64,000 nucleotides of DNA from Velocimicrobium porci (GTDB lineage: Bacteria > Bacillota > Clostridia > Lachnospirales > Lachnospiraceae). Below are positions 15,745 to 24,347 of the stretch, in pieces. The stretch covers positions 19,654 through 83,653 of the forward strand of contig NZ_VUMT01000014.1 in the NCBI RefSeq assembly GCF_009696045.1, in the 5' to 3' direction. Every line of letters begins with the position of its first letter. Position 1 is the stretch's first letter. Under the pieces are notes generated by a model that had not been told where the DNA came from, did no database searches, and saw only the letters and a program-made list of their open reading frames with translations. The position numbers were made by a program, and so were the translations under genes.

Positions 15745-17704
15745 CCCGTCTTTGACAGTTATCAAAAGAAAAAATCGCTGTTTCCCTTATATTTACTGGG
15801 TTACGGCGATTTTGTCCGTTGTCACGGAGTATGGTATTTTATTTTCGACCTTTACTTTCTTTTTGAATTGTTTTCATTTTGCTTTTTGTTATAAATTGAT
15901 AATCTGTTCGAAAACCACAGGCATCATGCAAAGCGTCCATGATTGGCTCTCGTTTGTATGTTGGAATAAATCCTTGTTCCTGAACCTCAACAAAATTCAT
16001 TGTTTTCAAGGCATCTAACAGTTCTTCGCAGGTATAGTTTGAATCAAGTTTTTTCTCAAGAAAACGATAGATTGTCAGTGCAAGGAAGCAAATCAGAAAA
16101 TGTGCCTTAATACGGTTTTCTTCTTGCAAATAAACAGGTCTTGCCGAAAAATCTGTTTTCATGATGCGAAAACATTCTTCGATCTGCCATCTTCCCTCAC
16201 TGACTTTTAAAATATCACGAACCTCATCCTCTAAAAGATCCGTACATACCGCATAAAGTCCGTCATAGTTAGACTCCTCCGCAATCTTACTTTCATCCAG
16301 ATAATGGTAGATATCAGCTGCTTTTCCCTCTTTTGCAGCTGCGGTTGTTCCGATAAAACGTGCTGGATCATTTGGGTTTTTACGGTTCTTTTTTGTATTT
16401 CCGGAATCCAGCATCTTTTGTGCACGTTCTATCTGTTTATCACGAATGGATTTTTGGTAAAGTGCATACTTAGGAGAGTATGTAATAATTAAACGTTGAT
16501 GGAGCTTTTTTGTGGTATAGGGTTCATCTTTATAATAAAGCCCTTTATCATCCGAAGAAAGTTGTGTGATATCCACAGGTGTATCATCCGAAACTTTTTT
16601 AAATCCCTGCATATTCAAAGCCCATTCTTTTTCTTCTTTTTTCAGCTTTTTCATCGATTGGGTTACGATATATGCTCTTTCTCCCATATGATTGTAACAT
16701 CGGATGTCTTCAGAACCTAGTCCTGCATCACTGCAATAGATAAATTTCTGACAGCCAAACTCTCCAAGTACTTTCTTTTCCAAAGGTTTTAATGAGGTCT
16801 GCTCATTGGCATTTCTGGGAAACAGAGAGAACGCAAGGGGAATGCCGTCACCATCCATAAATAAGCCCATTTGAATGATTGGATTTGGTCTGTGTTCTTT
16901 GCTTTTTCCATATTTTTTACTGCCGTTTTCCTGCTCGATTTCAAAGTAATAGTTTGAACAGTCATAGTATAGTATTTTATCGTTTCTGTTACCTAAAAAA
17001 TGACTGTTTTTATAAACTTCTGCCTGTATGAGATCACATTCACTGCCAAGAATATCCAATGCACGGTAAACATCGTGAAGTTCATAAGAAGGTTTTTCCA
17101 AGAATTCGGAAGCAACTTTGAAAGAAGCACGTTTGCTGGAAGGCTCCAGAATTCTTGCGTAAATCAAGTCAGAAAGAATGGCATTGATATCATACTTGAA
17201 TTTATATTTTAATTTTAATTTGCGGCAAATCTTTTCTATATGCATCTGATAATAGATGTACTGCAAAAAAAGATAACCACCTCGAAAGAAAATCTGTTTT
17301 TCATAATCGAGTTGTCTGTTGGCGTGAAAAGTAATCTGTATCCGTTTGTTTTCCTGTTCCTGCTTATATTTTAATGTTTCAAGTCGGGCTTCTTCTTTCG
17401 CCCAGGCCATTACATCATCCCGTGTTGGTCCGTGTTCAAGTAAAAGTTCTTTTAGAGTTCCGAGCTTTCGAACAATAACGGAAGTACTTGCTCCTTTATC
17501 GTTGATATATCCTTTTGAGATATAAAACGATTCGGCATTCTTTGATTTTGACGTAGTAACCCTCATAAAAAAACGCCTCCTTTACCATATTTTACAAGAC
17601 ATTGCAATAAAATGCAATAGAGTAAAACAAAAAAGTTGACACAAAAAACGCAGGTTTCATGCGACCTGCAGGGCTTTTTTGTAGGATTCAACTGTCAAAC
17701 TCCA
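15745..17704 (-). mobile_element. IS1634-family insertion sequence (about 1960 bp)
   Basis: A single transposase gene lies between short imperfect inverted ends that share TTTGACAGTT (left CCCGTC-TTTGACAGTT; right, read inward, TGGAG-TTTGACAGTT). The flanking target duplication is 67 bp. Long and variable duplications are a known property of the IS1634/IS1549 group. The IS lies upstream of the gene at 17795. A hairpin with AAAATCGC ... GCGATTTT at 15770-15812 may stop the transposase transcript. Confidence 0.88.
15839..17566 (-). CDS. IS1634-family transposase
   Basis: The 575-residue protein has the DDE order of IS4/IS1634 transposases: the first Asp in KILYYDCSNYYFEIEQ, the second in FIYCSDAGLGSED, and the Glu in YDGLYAVCTDLLEDEV followed by WQIEECFRIMK. 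No frameshift or stop is visible, so it looks complete. The start follows GGAGGCG by 7 bases on the minus strand. It would catalyse cut-and-paste or similar transposition of this element. Confidence 0.9.
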   Translation of the reverse strand: MRVTTSKSKNAESFYISKGYINDKGASTSVIVRKLGTLKELLLEHGPTRDDVMAWAKEEARLETLKYKQEQENKRIQITFHANRQLDYEKQIFFRGGYLFLQYIYYQMHIEKICRKLKLKYKFKYDINAILSDLIYARILEPSSKRASFKVASEFLEKPSYELHDVYRALDILGSECDLIQAEVYKNSHFLGNRNDKILYYDCSNYYFEIEQENGSKKYGKSKEHRPNPIIQMGLFMDGDGIPLAFSLFPRNANEQTSLKPLEKKVLGEFGCQKFIYCSDAGLGSEDIRCYNHMGERAYIVTQSMKKLKKEEKEWALNMQGFKKVSDDTPVDITQLSSDDKGLYYKDEPYTTKKLHQRLIITYSPKYALYQKSIRDKQIERAQKMLDSGNTKKNRKNPNDPARFIGTTAAAKEGKAADIYHYLDESKIAEESNYDGLYAVCTDLLEDEVRDILKVSEGRWQIEECFRIMKTDFSARPVYLQEENRIKAHFLICFLALTIYRFLEKKLDSNYTCEELLDALKTMNFVEVQEQGFIPTYKREPIMDALHDACGFRTDYQFITKSKMKTIQKESKGRK

Positions 17705-17771
17705 GAAATCTACAAAATTAGACAAAGGGTATGGTAAATCTTTCCTAATTATAATATAATAGTAACATAAT
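17705..17771 (+). repeat. Right copy of the 67 bp IS target duplication, carries the promoter of the next gene
   Basis: Same sequence as 15678-15744. It includes the TATAAT at 17755-17760, so the gene at 17795 keeps its own promoter despite the insertion; the left copy of the same promoter now points into the transposase gene from its 3' side. Confidence 0.9.
17730..17764 (+). promoter_or_regulatory. Promoter with shared 17-base upstream motif
   Basis: TATGGTAAATCTTTCCT then 8 bases then TATAATAGTA. The same arrangement, with two base differences in the first block and identical spacing, stands at 18539-18573. There is no good -35 hexamer (TGGTAA is in that place), which suggests an activator-dependent promoter. 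Confidence 0.6.
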
Positions 17772-17794
17772 TATGCTTAGGGAGGATTATAAAA

Positions 17795-18436
17795 ATGAAA
17801 TCAAATGTAAAAAAGGTATTGACTATACTACTTATTCTATCAATATTACCTTTCCAACAAGTCTTGAATGTACAAGCTAAAGGTGTACCAAAATTAAATA
17901 GAACTAGCCTATATTTATCTACAGCAGACACCTATAAACTTAAAGTATTAAACACAACAAAAAAAGTAAAGTGGTCATCTTCTAATAAGAGTATTGTGCG
18001 AGTAGAAAGCAAGGGTATGGTGTATCCTGTTTGGACTGGTAAAGCAACTGTAACAGCTAAAGTTGATGGGAAGACATTGAAATGTACTGTAAATGTTTTA
18101 GATCAAGATATATGGTTTAACTCGAACCAAACTGAAAAATCGGAAGCGTTAAATAATTACCAAGTATGTATAATGCCAAGAACGGAAGCAAAAGTAAGAA
18201 TAAAAGTAGAAACATGGATAAAAAATAAATTTTATTCGTCAGGTGCAATGTACGGAGAAAAAATAGGGAGTACAATAACTATTTCTAATAGTGGAAAATA
18301 TCACATTAGTGGTACTATTAAAATTGTTTATAAAAATGGATATGAACATCATTGTGTTGTAAATATAACTAATTCTGATTTGAAAGTATTAAAAATAAAA
18401 AATTTTAAACTAGGTGAAAAAACGGAATGCTCATAA
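17795..18436 (+). CDS. Secreted protein with a bacterial Ig-like (BIG2) domain
   Basis: The 213-residue protein has a signal peptide (MKSNVKKVLTILLILSILPF, cleavage near VQA-KG) and a BIG2-like domain (residues about 32-100: LNRTSLYLSTADTYKLKVLN, then KVKWSSSNKSIVRVESKGMV and GKATVTAKVDGK). The C-terminal half (about 105-213) is beta-rich with no known family. It probably acts at the cell surface. AGGGAGG is 9 bases before the start. It sits just right of the IS. Confidence 0.78.
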   Translation: MKSNVKKVLTILLILSILPFQQVLNVQAKGVPKLNRTSLYLSTADTYKLKVLNTTKKVKWSSSNKSIVRVESKGMVYPVWTGKATVTAKVDGKTLKCTVNVLDQDIWFNSNQTEKSEALNNYQVCIMPRTEAKVRIKVETWIKNKFYSSGAMYGEKIGSTITISNSGKYHISGTIKIVYKNGYEHHCVVNITNSDLKVLKIKNFKLGEKTECS

Positions 18437-18501
18437 ATGCAACAAAAAACGGATTGAAAGTAGTAAAGGAACAGTTATAAGATAATTATATATAGGCAAC
18501 T

Positions 18502-18530
18502 AGGACGTTCAGAAATGAGCGTCCTTTTTA
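18502..18530 (+). terminator. Terminator after the BIG2 gene
   Basis: AGGACG and CGTCCT form a stem around a 12-base loop, followed by TTTTTA. Confidence 0.75.
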
Positions 18531-18538
18531 TATAAAAC

Positions 18539-18573
18539 TATGGTGAATCCTTCCTGTATATTGTATAATAGTA
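18539..18573 (+). promoter_or_regulatory. Second copy of the shared upstream motif
   Basis: TATGGTGAATCCTTCCT then 8 bases then TATAATAGTA, in the same layout as 17730-17764. AGGGAGG follows at 18587, at a similar distance to the ribosome binding site of the first copy. Confidence 0.6.
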
Positions 18574-18589
18574 TCAATATGTTACATAG

Positions 18590-18987
18590 GGAGGAAAAAG
18601 AAGCTAAAAAGATATTAAAAACTTTAGAAAAGTGTAAGGTAACCAATATTACAGAAGCTAATATTAAGAAAAATAGTAAAGAAGAAAATAAAGTATATAT
18701 ACTGCCTGTAGATTACAGAAATGTGTATTTAACTGTAAAAAAGGAAATTGCAAACAATAAGATTCGAAAAAGAAGTTTTATATAAAAACAATTTAAAATC
18801 GCCTTCGTCCGCAGAGTTTCCAAGTAGTAGTAATTGGTCAGTGTGGGAAGAAAAAGGTAAGAAATATGTTGATGTAGACAATAGCTTTGGTGCTAATATA
18901 CAAAGGCAAATTAAGTTTATAATAGAAGATAATTCTATAAAATCATTTATATTTGACGGAAAAGAAATATTTGCAGGGCATAAATAA
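18590..18987 (+). pseudogene. Frameshifted small-protein gene
   Basis: Two overlapping frames continue each other. The first reads KEAKKILKTLEKCKVTNI and stops at 18785. The second, one frame on, reads IRFEKEVLYKNNLKSPSSAE then FPSSSNWSVWEEKGKK and DVDNSFGANIQRQIKF up to 18987. The pattern LKSPSSAEFP ... DVDNSFGANIQ recalls a conserved motif of small secreted proteins or lipoproteins of Firmicutes. There is no start codon after the AGGGAGG at 18587 where the neighbour has one. It looks like a gene with a lost front end and a single-base slip near 18770-18780. Confidence 0.6.
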
Positions 18988-19081
18988 CCATGTTACAATA
19001 GAAGACAAGGAATTATAGTGTATTCATTGTGATACAAAGTTACATGTGGTTATGCAGCATTTGATTTGGGGAGAAAACATT

Positions 19082-19645
19082 ATGTCTAATACAACTAAAT
19101 TGGCATTGGAGGCATCGCTTAAGAAACTGTTATTACATAAAAAGATAGATAAGATAACGATTAATGATTTGACATCTGACTGTGGCATTAGTCGGATGGC
19201 ATTTTATTACCATTTTAAGGATATTTACGATTTGGTTGAGTGGATATGTATAGAAGATGGAAGACGAATCTTACAAGGGAAAAAAAATTATGATACATGG
19301 CAGGAGGGAATGGCTCAGGTTTTTGAAGAGGTCGTGGAGAATAAGGCATTTATTCTTAATGTGTACAGCTCTGTTAGCAGGGAAAAAATGGAAAGCTATT
19401 TATACGAGCTTACATATCGTTTGATTGTCGATGTGGTTGAGGAAAAATGCGTAGGAACTGAGTTAGCCAAAGAAGATAAGGCATTTATTGCAGAATTTTA
19501 TAAGTATGGTTTTGTGGGAATTGTGCTGAACTGGATTGACCGTGGTATGAAGGATGACTATAAGAAAATTGTGGAGAGAATGAGCATTACACTTCATGGC
19601 AATATTACGAATTCCATTCACAATTTTGAGCAGATAAAGAAGTAG
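19082..19645 (+). CDS. TetR-family regulator
   Basis: The 187-residue protein has a TetR N-terminal HTH (LTSDCGISRMAFYYHFKDIYDL, residues about 25-48) and a helical C-terminal ligand domain of the DhaS-like type. GGGGAG lies 8 bases before the ATG at 19082. It is encoded just upstream of oleate hydratase, separated by a hairpin terminator, so it is probably a separate transcript. It may control the hydratase in response to fatty acids, an inference from position. Confidence 0.8.
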   Translation: MSNTTKLALEASLKKLLLHKKIDKITINDLTSDCGISRMAFYYHFKDIYDLVEWICIEDGRRILQGKKNYDTWQEGMAQVFEEVVENKAFILNVYSSVSREKMESYLYELTYRLIVDVVEEKCVGTELAKEDKAFIAEFYKYGFVGIVLNWIDRGMKDDYKKIVERMSITLHGNITNSIHNFEQIKK

Positions 19646-19662
19646 ATTTTATCAAAATAGGA

Positions 19663-19696
19663 GAAATGATAAGTTTTTTATCATTTCGCTTATTTT
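19663..19696 (+). terminator. Terminator after the TetR gene
   Basis: GAAATGATAA and TTATCATTTC form a perfect 10 bp stem, followed by GCTTATTTT. Confidence 0.7.
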
Positions 19697-19783
19697 GTAA
19701 GTAGGATTGTTGATTCTGAAGGTATAAAATAGAAGCATAAAAGACAAGTGGACAAACCGATAGGAGAAAGGTGGTAATTCTAC

Positions 19784-21763
19784 ATGGCAACAAAAAAGAA
19801 TATTGGTATTGGGGTAGCAGCAATTGCGGCAGGAGCCGGCGCAACTGCTGTTGTATTAAAAAATCGTAAAAAGGCAGAAAAAAAAGCGTGTAAAAATTCA
19901 AAAGGGGAGTATATTAAGAATCAGGAGTACCGTAATACGGAGAGAGGAAAATATCAAAAAAATAGTAAAGGAATTTACTATACAAATGGTAACTATGAGG
20001 CATTTGCAAGACCTAAGAAACCAGAAGGAGTAGATGATAAAAATGCTTATATTGTAGGAAGTGGATTGGCTGCACTGGCAGCGGCTTGTTTTCTGGTACG
20101 TGATGGTCAGATGCCAGGTTCTCATATTCATATTTTAGAAGCAATGGATATTGCTGGTGGTGCATGTGATGGTATTTATGATTCAACAAGGGGTTACGTA
20201 ATGCGTGGCGGACGTGAAATGGAGAATCATTTCGAATGTCTGTGGGATTTGTTCCGGAGTATTCCATCAATAGAAACTCCTGGTGTATCAGTGCTGGATG
20301 AGTACTACTGGCTGAATAAGGAAGATCCGAACTACTCTTTGTGCCGTGCAACGGTGGAACGTGGAAAAGATGCACATACAGATGGTAAATTTAATCTTAG
20401 TCAGAAGGGCTGCATGGAGATTATGAAGCTGTTTATGACAAAAGATGAAGATTTATATGACAAGACGATCGAAGATGTATTTGATGAGGAAGTATTTGAT
20501 TCTACATTCTGGCTGTATTGGAGAACGATGTTTGCTTTTGAAAACTGGCATAGTGCTTTAGAAATGAAGCTTTATTTCCAGAGATTTATTCATCATATTG
20601 CAGGACTTCCAGACTTTAGTGCATTGAAATTTACAAAATATAATCAATATGAATCTTTAATTCTTCCAATGCAAAAATATTTGGAAGATGCAGGAGTTGA
20701 CTTCCAATTTAATACAGAGGTAACAAATGTAATCTTTGAATTTGAAAATAACCGAAAGGTAGCAAAGGCAATTGAATGTAAAGTTGGCGGAGTAGAAAAT
20801 GGAATTATGCTCACAGAAAATGATCTTGTATTCGTAACAAATGGAAGCTGTACAGAAGGTACGATATATGGCGATCAAAATCATGCTCCAAATGGAGATG
20901 CAGAAGTGAGAACAAGTGGATGTTGGAATTTATGGAAAAATATTGCAAAACAAGACCCTTCGTTTGGACATCCGGAAAAATTCTGCTCTGATGTATCAAA
21001 GACAAATTGGGAATCTGCAACGGTTACGACTTTGGATGACAAGATTATCCCATATATCACGAATATATGTAAACGTGATCCAAAGAGTGGAAGGGTAGTA
21101 ACCGGTGGTATTGTAAGTTGTCAGGATTCCAGCTGGCTGATGAGTTGGACAATTAACAGACAGGGACAATTTAAGGAACAAGATAAAGATAAAGTATGTG
21201 TCTGGGTATATGGGTTATTTACAGATGTACCGGGCGACTTTGTGAAAAAACCAATGAAGGAATGTACCGGTAAGGAAATTACAGAGGAATGGTTGTATCA
21301 TTTAGGTGTTCCGGTAGAACAGATTCCGGAACTGGCAGAAAATAGTGCCGTATGTGTTCCAACGATGATGCCTTATATTACAGCATTTTTCATGCCAAGA
21401 ACGAAAGGAGATCGTCCTGACGTAATTCCGGATGGATGTGTAAACTTTGCATTTTTGGGACAATTTACAGAAACACCAAGAGATACTGTATTTACGACAG
21501 AATATTCGGTAAGAACTGCTATGGAAGCTGTTTATGGTTTGCTTGGCGTAGACAGGGGTGTGCCGGAAGTATGGGGTAGTGTTTACGATATCCGTGAATT
21601 ACTGGAGAGCAGTGTGAAGCTGATGGATGGAAAATCTCCATTAGAAATTGAGTTACCGGGTCCGCTTAATGTATTGAAAAAACCTTTACTACATGTAATA
21701 AAAGGAACGGTAATTGAAAAAGTATTGCGTGATCATAATGTATTAAAAGACGGTATGATTTAA
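19784..21763 (+). CDS. ohyA: Oleate hydratase with N-terminal hydrophobic segment
   Basis: The 659-residue protein matches the oleate hydratase (MCRA) family: FAD-binding YIVGSGLAALAAACFLV at about residues 87-103, the active-site region MRGGREMENHFECLWD with the catalytic Glu, and the conserved NWHSALEMKLY. The enzyme adds water to oleate (and other cis-9 unsaturated acids) to give 10-hydroxystearate, using FAD structurally. Residues 6-25 are a Gly/Ala-rich hydrophobic stretch followed by RKKAEKK, like a membrane anchor. The following basic spacer (to about residue 78) makes it longer than S. aureus OhyA (about 590). Likely role: detoxifying host fatty acids. Confidence 0.93.
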   Translation: MATKKNIGIGVAAIAAGAGATAVVLKNRKKAEKKACKNSKGEYIKNQEYRNTERGKYQKNSKGIYYTNGNYEAFARPKKPEGVDDKNAYIVGSGLAALAAACFLVRDGQMPGSHIHILEAMDIAGGACDGIYDSTRGYVMRGGREMENHFECLWDLFRSIPSIETPGVSVLDEYYWLNKEDPNYSLCRATVERGKDAHTDGKFNLSQKGCMEIMKLFMTKDEDLYDKTIEDVFDEEVFDSTFWLYWRTMFAFENWHSALEMKLYFQRFIHHIAGLPDFSALKFTKYNQYESLILPMQKYLEDAGVDFQFNTEVTNVIFEFENNRKVAKAIECKVGGVENGIMLTENDLVFVTNGSCTEGTIYGDQNHAPNGDAEVRTSGCWNLWKNIAKQDPSFGHPEKFCSDVSKTNWESATVTTLDDKIIPYITNICKRDPKSGRVVTGGIVSCQDSSWLMSWTINRQGQFKEQDKDKVCVWVYGLFTDVPGDFVKKPMKECTGKEITEEWLYHLGVPVEQIPELAENSAVCVPTMMPYITAFFMPRTKGDRPDVIPDGCVNFAFLGQFTETPRDTVFTTEYSVRTAMEAVYGLLGVDRGVPEVWGSVYDIRELLESSVKLMDGKSPLEIELPGPLNVLKKPLLHVIKGTVIEKVLRDHNVLKDGMI

Positions 21764-21773
21764 TGGAAATGAA

Positions 21774-21804
21774 GACTCCGAAACGAAAGTTTTCGGAGTC
21801 TTTA
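21774..21804 (+). terminator. Terminator after ohyA
   Basis: GACTCCGAAA and TTTTCGGAGTC form a strong stem around CGAAAG, followed by TTTATT. Confidence 0.85.
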
Positions 21805-21807
21805 TTG

Positions 21808-21842
21808 CTTTATAGGAAACTTTGTCTTCTATAAAGCAAAAA
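21808..21842. repeat. Short dispersed repeat, copy 1 of 2
   Basis: CTTTATAGGAAAC...CTATAAAGCAAAAA; the ends CTTTATAG and CTATAAAG form an 8 bp stem. The copy at 30252-30286 has the same 29-base hairpin with 2 differences in the loop. Confidence 0.8.
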
Positions 21843-21960
21843 CGCTCCGCGAGGATGTGCACAGATTTTTTGTTTATAGAGTTGGTTTTGGATGAAAGTG
21901 AGGTGAGATTTGAACCATTTGACGATGGAACTCCAATGTAAAAGTTACATATATTAATAT

Positions 21961-22033
21961 TAAGATGTTGGGGTCAAAAGATATTTCGACCCCTGATACC
22001 TACAGATGACTACGCACTTTGTGCTCCCGTCAT
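21961..22033 (+). repeat. 73 bp dispersed repeat, copy 1 of 2
   Basis: TAAGATGTTGGGGTCAAAAG ... CACTTTGTGCTCCCGTCAT. The reverse complement occurs at 61427-61499 with about six base differences. Just after it (22034-22160) are further hairpins, including TCATGCTTTTTCATG ... CATGAAAAGCATGA, and an end part CCTTTTGACCC that mirrors GGGTCAAAAG at the front. The 413-base gap from 21764 to 22176 holds only this, the copy 21808-21842 and the terminator; I see no gene in it. Confidence 0.8.
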
Positions 22034-22176
22034 CCTAAAAACATTCGAAATCCGCCCTGTACGGGCTACTTTCTCATGTTTTTGCGGGTCGCAAAGTCAT
22101 GCTTTTTCATGCCAGCATGAAAAGCATGACCTTTTGACCCTGGTATCATATTAAGATATGAATATAAGGGGTTATT

Positions 22177-22716
22177 ATGGAATTTAGAAATAGTAGAACT
22201 TATAAGAACTTAATGAAAGCATTCGAAGGAGAATTAAAGGCAAGTACAAAATATCGCTTATATGGCGAAAATGCAAAAAAGGAAGGTTATCAGCAGATTG
22301 GGAATATATTTGATATGACAGCTAAAAATGAGCAGGAGCATGCAGAAATATGGTATAAGCTAATGAATAGTGGCAAAGTTCCGAGTACGTTGTGTAATTT
22401 AGTAGAATCATACGAAAGTGAGATTTATGAATGGACGGAGATGTATGAAAATTATGCCCGTATTGCAGAACAGGAAGGGTATCAGGATATAGCAGACTTA
22501 TTCCGAATGGTGGGAGAAATTGAGCATCATCACGACTACCGGTTTGAAGTTTTGGCAGACAATATAAGACATGGAACTGTTTTTTGTAAAAATAAGCAAA
22601 TAATTTGGGTTTGTTTAAATTGTGGAAATACGTATTATGGGGAGTGTGCACCTGAAGTATGTCCTGTGTGTGGATATCCGAAAGGATATTATGAGATGTA
22701 TTGTGAAAACTATTAA
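22177..22716 (+). CDS. Rubrerythrin
   Basis: The 179-residue protein has an N-terminal four-helix di-iron domain with the ExxH pairs (FEGELKAST, AKNEQEHAE, EGYQDIADLFRMVGEIEHHH) and a C-terminal rubredoxin-like zinc/iron knuckle (CLNCGNTY ... CPVCGYPKG). It reduces hydrogen peroxide in anaerobes using electrons from NAD(P)H via rubredoxin. No terminator lies directly behind it. Encoded alone in front of the CAP-domain gene. Confidence 0.93.
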   Translation: MEFRNSRTYKNLMKAFEGELKASTKYRLYGENAKKEGYQQIGNIFDMTAKNEQEHAEIWYKLMNSGKVPSTLCNLVESYESEIYEWTEMYENYARIAEQEGYQDIADLFRMVGEIEHHHDYRFEVLADNIRHGTVFCKNKQIIWVCLNCGNTYYGECAPEVCPVCGYPKGYYEMYCENY

Positions 22717-22834
22717 TTAAAATAGCCAGATGGTTACCACCGATTACCAGTGGAAATAGGTTCTCCGATATGATAACATATATTTGTAACATAAATGTAA
22801 TATTTTCGTAACAAATAAAAGGAGGATATCTTAT

Positions 22835-23614
22835 ATGAGAAATATAAAAAAATTAACAGTAGTCGGAATTACAGCATTTGCGGTGGCAACAATGATTCCT
22901 GTAACGTCAATGGCAGCTCAAAACAATCCAATTTGTAAATTGTATGGAGTAAACAATCCAACGTTATCACAAAACTGTAAATTAGAAAGTGTAGAAGATG
23001 CACTGAAGCAAGTTGTGATAAATGGAAACTGCATTAAGTGGGGAACGGTTATTATAGGAAATGATAATAACAAACCAGAGTCTGGTGAAGAAAACGGTAA
23101 TCAGGATACGAATGATAACATTAATAATGAACAAGATACAAACGATGAACAAAACACAAATAATGAACATGACACAAGCAATGGGCAAAATAACAATGAA
23201 ACAAATCAAACACCGGAAACTAGCGAAGTAACAGAATCTTATTATGCAAAGCAGGTGCTTTCACTTGTGAATACAGAGCGTGCCAAGGAAGGATTAGCCC
23301 CATTATCTTGGAATACCCAAGTCGCAAAAGCAGCAGGAGTAAGGGCAGTTGAAATTCAGACGAGTTTTTCTCATACAAGACCAAATGGAAGTAATTTTTC
23401 TACTGTATTAAGAGAAAATGGAGTGAACTACCGTGGCACTGGAGAAAATATCGCATGGGGGCAGAAAACACCAGAGCAGGTTGTAAATGCATGGATGAAT
23501 AGTGCTGGGCACAGAGCCAATATTATGAATAAAAATTTCACAACTCTCGGTGTAGGATATGTACAGAATACAAACGGAACACCATATTGGGTACAATTGT
23601 TTACATACGAATAA
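22835..23614 (+). CDS. Secreted CAP-domain (SCP/PR1) protein
   Basis: The 259-residue protein has a signal peptide (MRNIKKLTVVGITAFAVATM, cleaved near SMA-AQ), a short region with Cys pairs, an Asn/Asp/Thr/Glu-rich low-complexity linker (about 85-128), and a CAP domain (about 133-259: LSLVNTERAKEGLAPLSW, SFSHTRPNG, GENIAWG, WMNSAGHRANIMN, LGVGYV). The conserved CAP residues His, Glu, Glu, His are present. YkwD-type proteins of this kind sit at the cell surface or spore. GGAGG is 9 bases before the start. Confidence 0.9.
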   Translation: MRNIKKLTVVGITAFAVATMIPVTSMAAQNNPICKLYGVNNPTLSQNCKLESVEDALKQVVINGNCIKWGTVIIGNDNNKPESGEENGNQDTNDNINNEQDTNDEQNTNNEHDTSNGQNNNETNQTPETSEVTESYYAKQVLSLVNTERAKEGLAPLSWNTQVAKAAGVRAVEIQTSFSHTRPNGSNFSTVLRENGVNYRGTGENIAWGQKTPEQVVNAWMNSAGHRANIMNKNFTTLGVGYVQNTNGTPYWVQLFTYE

Positions 23615-23727
23615 GAATAGAAAATATTCACAAAAAGTAATTGTAACAACTTGTATAAAATCAACAAAAATAGTATTTCTTATTACATTAGCTTGAAAAG
23701 AGTGCTATAATAATATTAAGTTAACGT

Positions 23728-23770
23728 GTAGTTTGCTTAGCGGAACATAAATCCAGTTAATGCAAACTAC
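23728..23770 (+). promoter_or_regulatory. Leader hairpin before the CarD-type gene
   Basis: GTAGTTTGC (23728-23736) and GCAAACTAC (23762-23770) form a 9 bp stem with a 25-base loop; ATTTTTGTATATG and a longer T-run follow. A TATAAT-like box lies upstream at about 23705. It may be an attenuator or a small RNA terminator for the gene starting at 23811. Confidence 0.45.
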
Positions 23771-23810
23771 ATTTTTGTATATGTTTTTTTTTTAAGAAAG
23801 AAGGGTAGTA

Positions 23811-24347
23811 ATGTATCAGATTAATGATATGATTATTTATGGGGTGAATGGCATTTGTAAAATCGTTGATATTGCAGATAAGGAATTTAGTGGAAGTAAG
23901 ACAGAATATTATGTATTGAAACCATTAAATAATCAGGCTTCCACTATCTATGTTCCGGTTAATAATGAGAATCTCAAGAAGAAAATGAGATGTGTCCTGT
24001 CGGTTTCAGAAATTTATGAAATCATTCATTCAATGCCGGAAGAAAAATCGGTTTGGATTGAAAATGAAAATGAACGTAAAGAAAAATATAAAGAAATTAT
24101 TGCCTGTGGCAATCGCAGGGAGCTTGTGCAGATAATAAAAGCTTTATATACTCACCAACAACAGCTGCAGGCAAAAGGGAAAAAACTTCATGCCGCGGAC
24201 GAACGTTTTTTTAAAGAGGCTGAAAAGTTATTGTATGAAGAATTTGCAATTGTGCTTGACATAAAACAGGAGCAAGTATTGCCATTTATATTAGAGCAGA
24301 TTCAGCCGGGGCTGAAACATGGGCACAATAATAATCAGAGTATTTGA
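23811..24347 (+). CDS. CarD-type transcriptional regulator
   Basis: The 178-residue protein starts MYQINDMIIYGVNGICKIVD, the beta-rich RNA polymerase interaction domain of the CarD/CdnL/TRCF family (residues 1-60), followed by a helical C-terminal domain (about 65-165) that would bind DNA. Such proteins bind RNA polymerase beta and stabilise open promoter complexes. Its final 13 bases overlap the convergent gene at 24335. AAGAAAGAAGGG is the likely ribosome binding site. Confidence 0.85.
   Translation: MYQINDMIIYGVNGICKIVDIADKEFSGSKTEYYVLKPLNNQASTIYVPVNNENLKKKMRCVLSVSEIYEIIHSMPEEKSVWIENENERKEKYKEIIACGNRRELVQIIKALYTHQQQLQAKGKKLHAADERFFKEAEKLLYEEFAIVLDIKQEQVLPFILEQIQPGLKHGHNNNQSI

Noticed and set aside
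15752..17212. Plus-strand open frames within the IS
   Set aside because: They are antisense to the complete transposase gene and lack start signals.
18540..18785. 81-residue gene starting at ATG 18540
   Set aside because: That ATG lies inside the shared promoter motif, upstream of the TATAAT box, so it cannot be the real start.
23085..23220. Near-repeated AAT/GAT units suggestive of a tandem repeat or array
   Set aside because: They encode the Asn/Asp/Thr-rich linker of the CAP-domain protein and are not spaced like a CRISPR.
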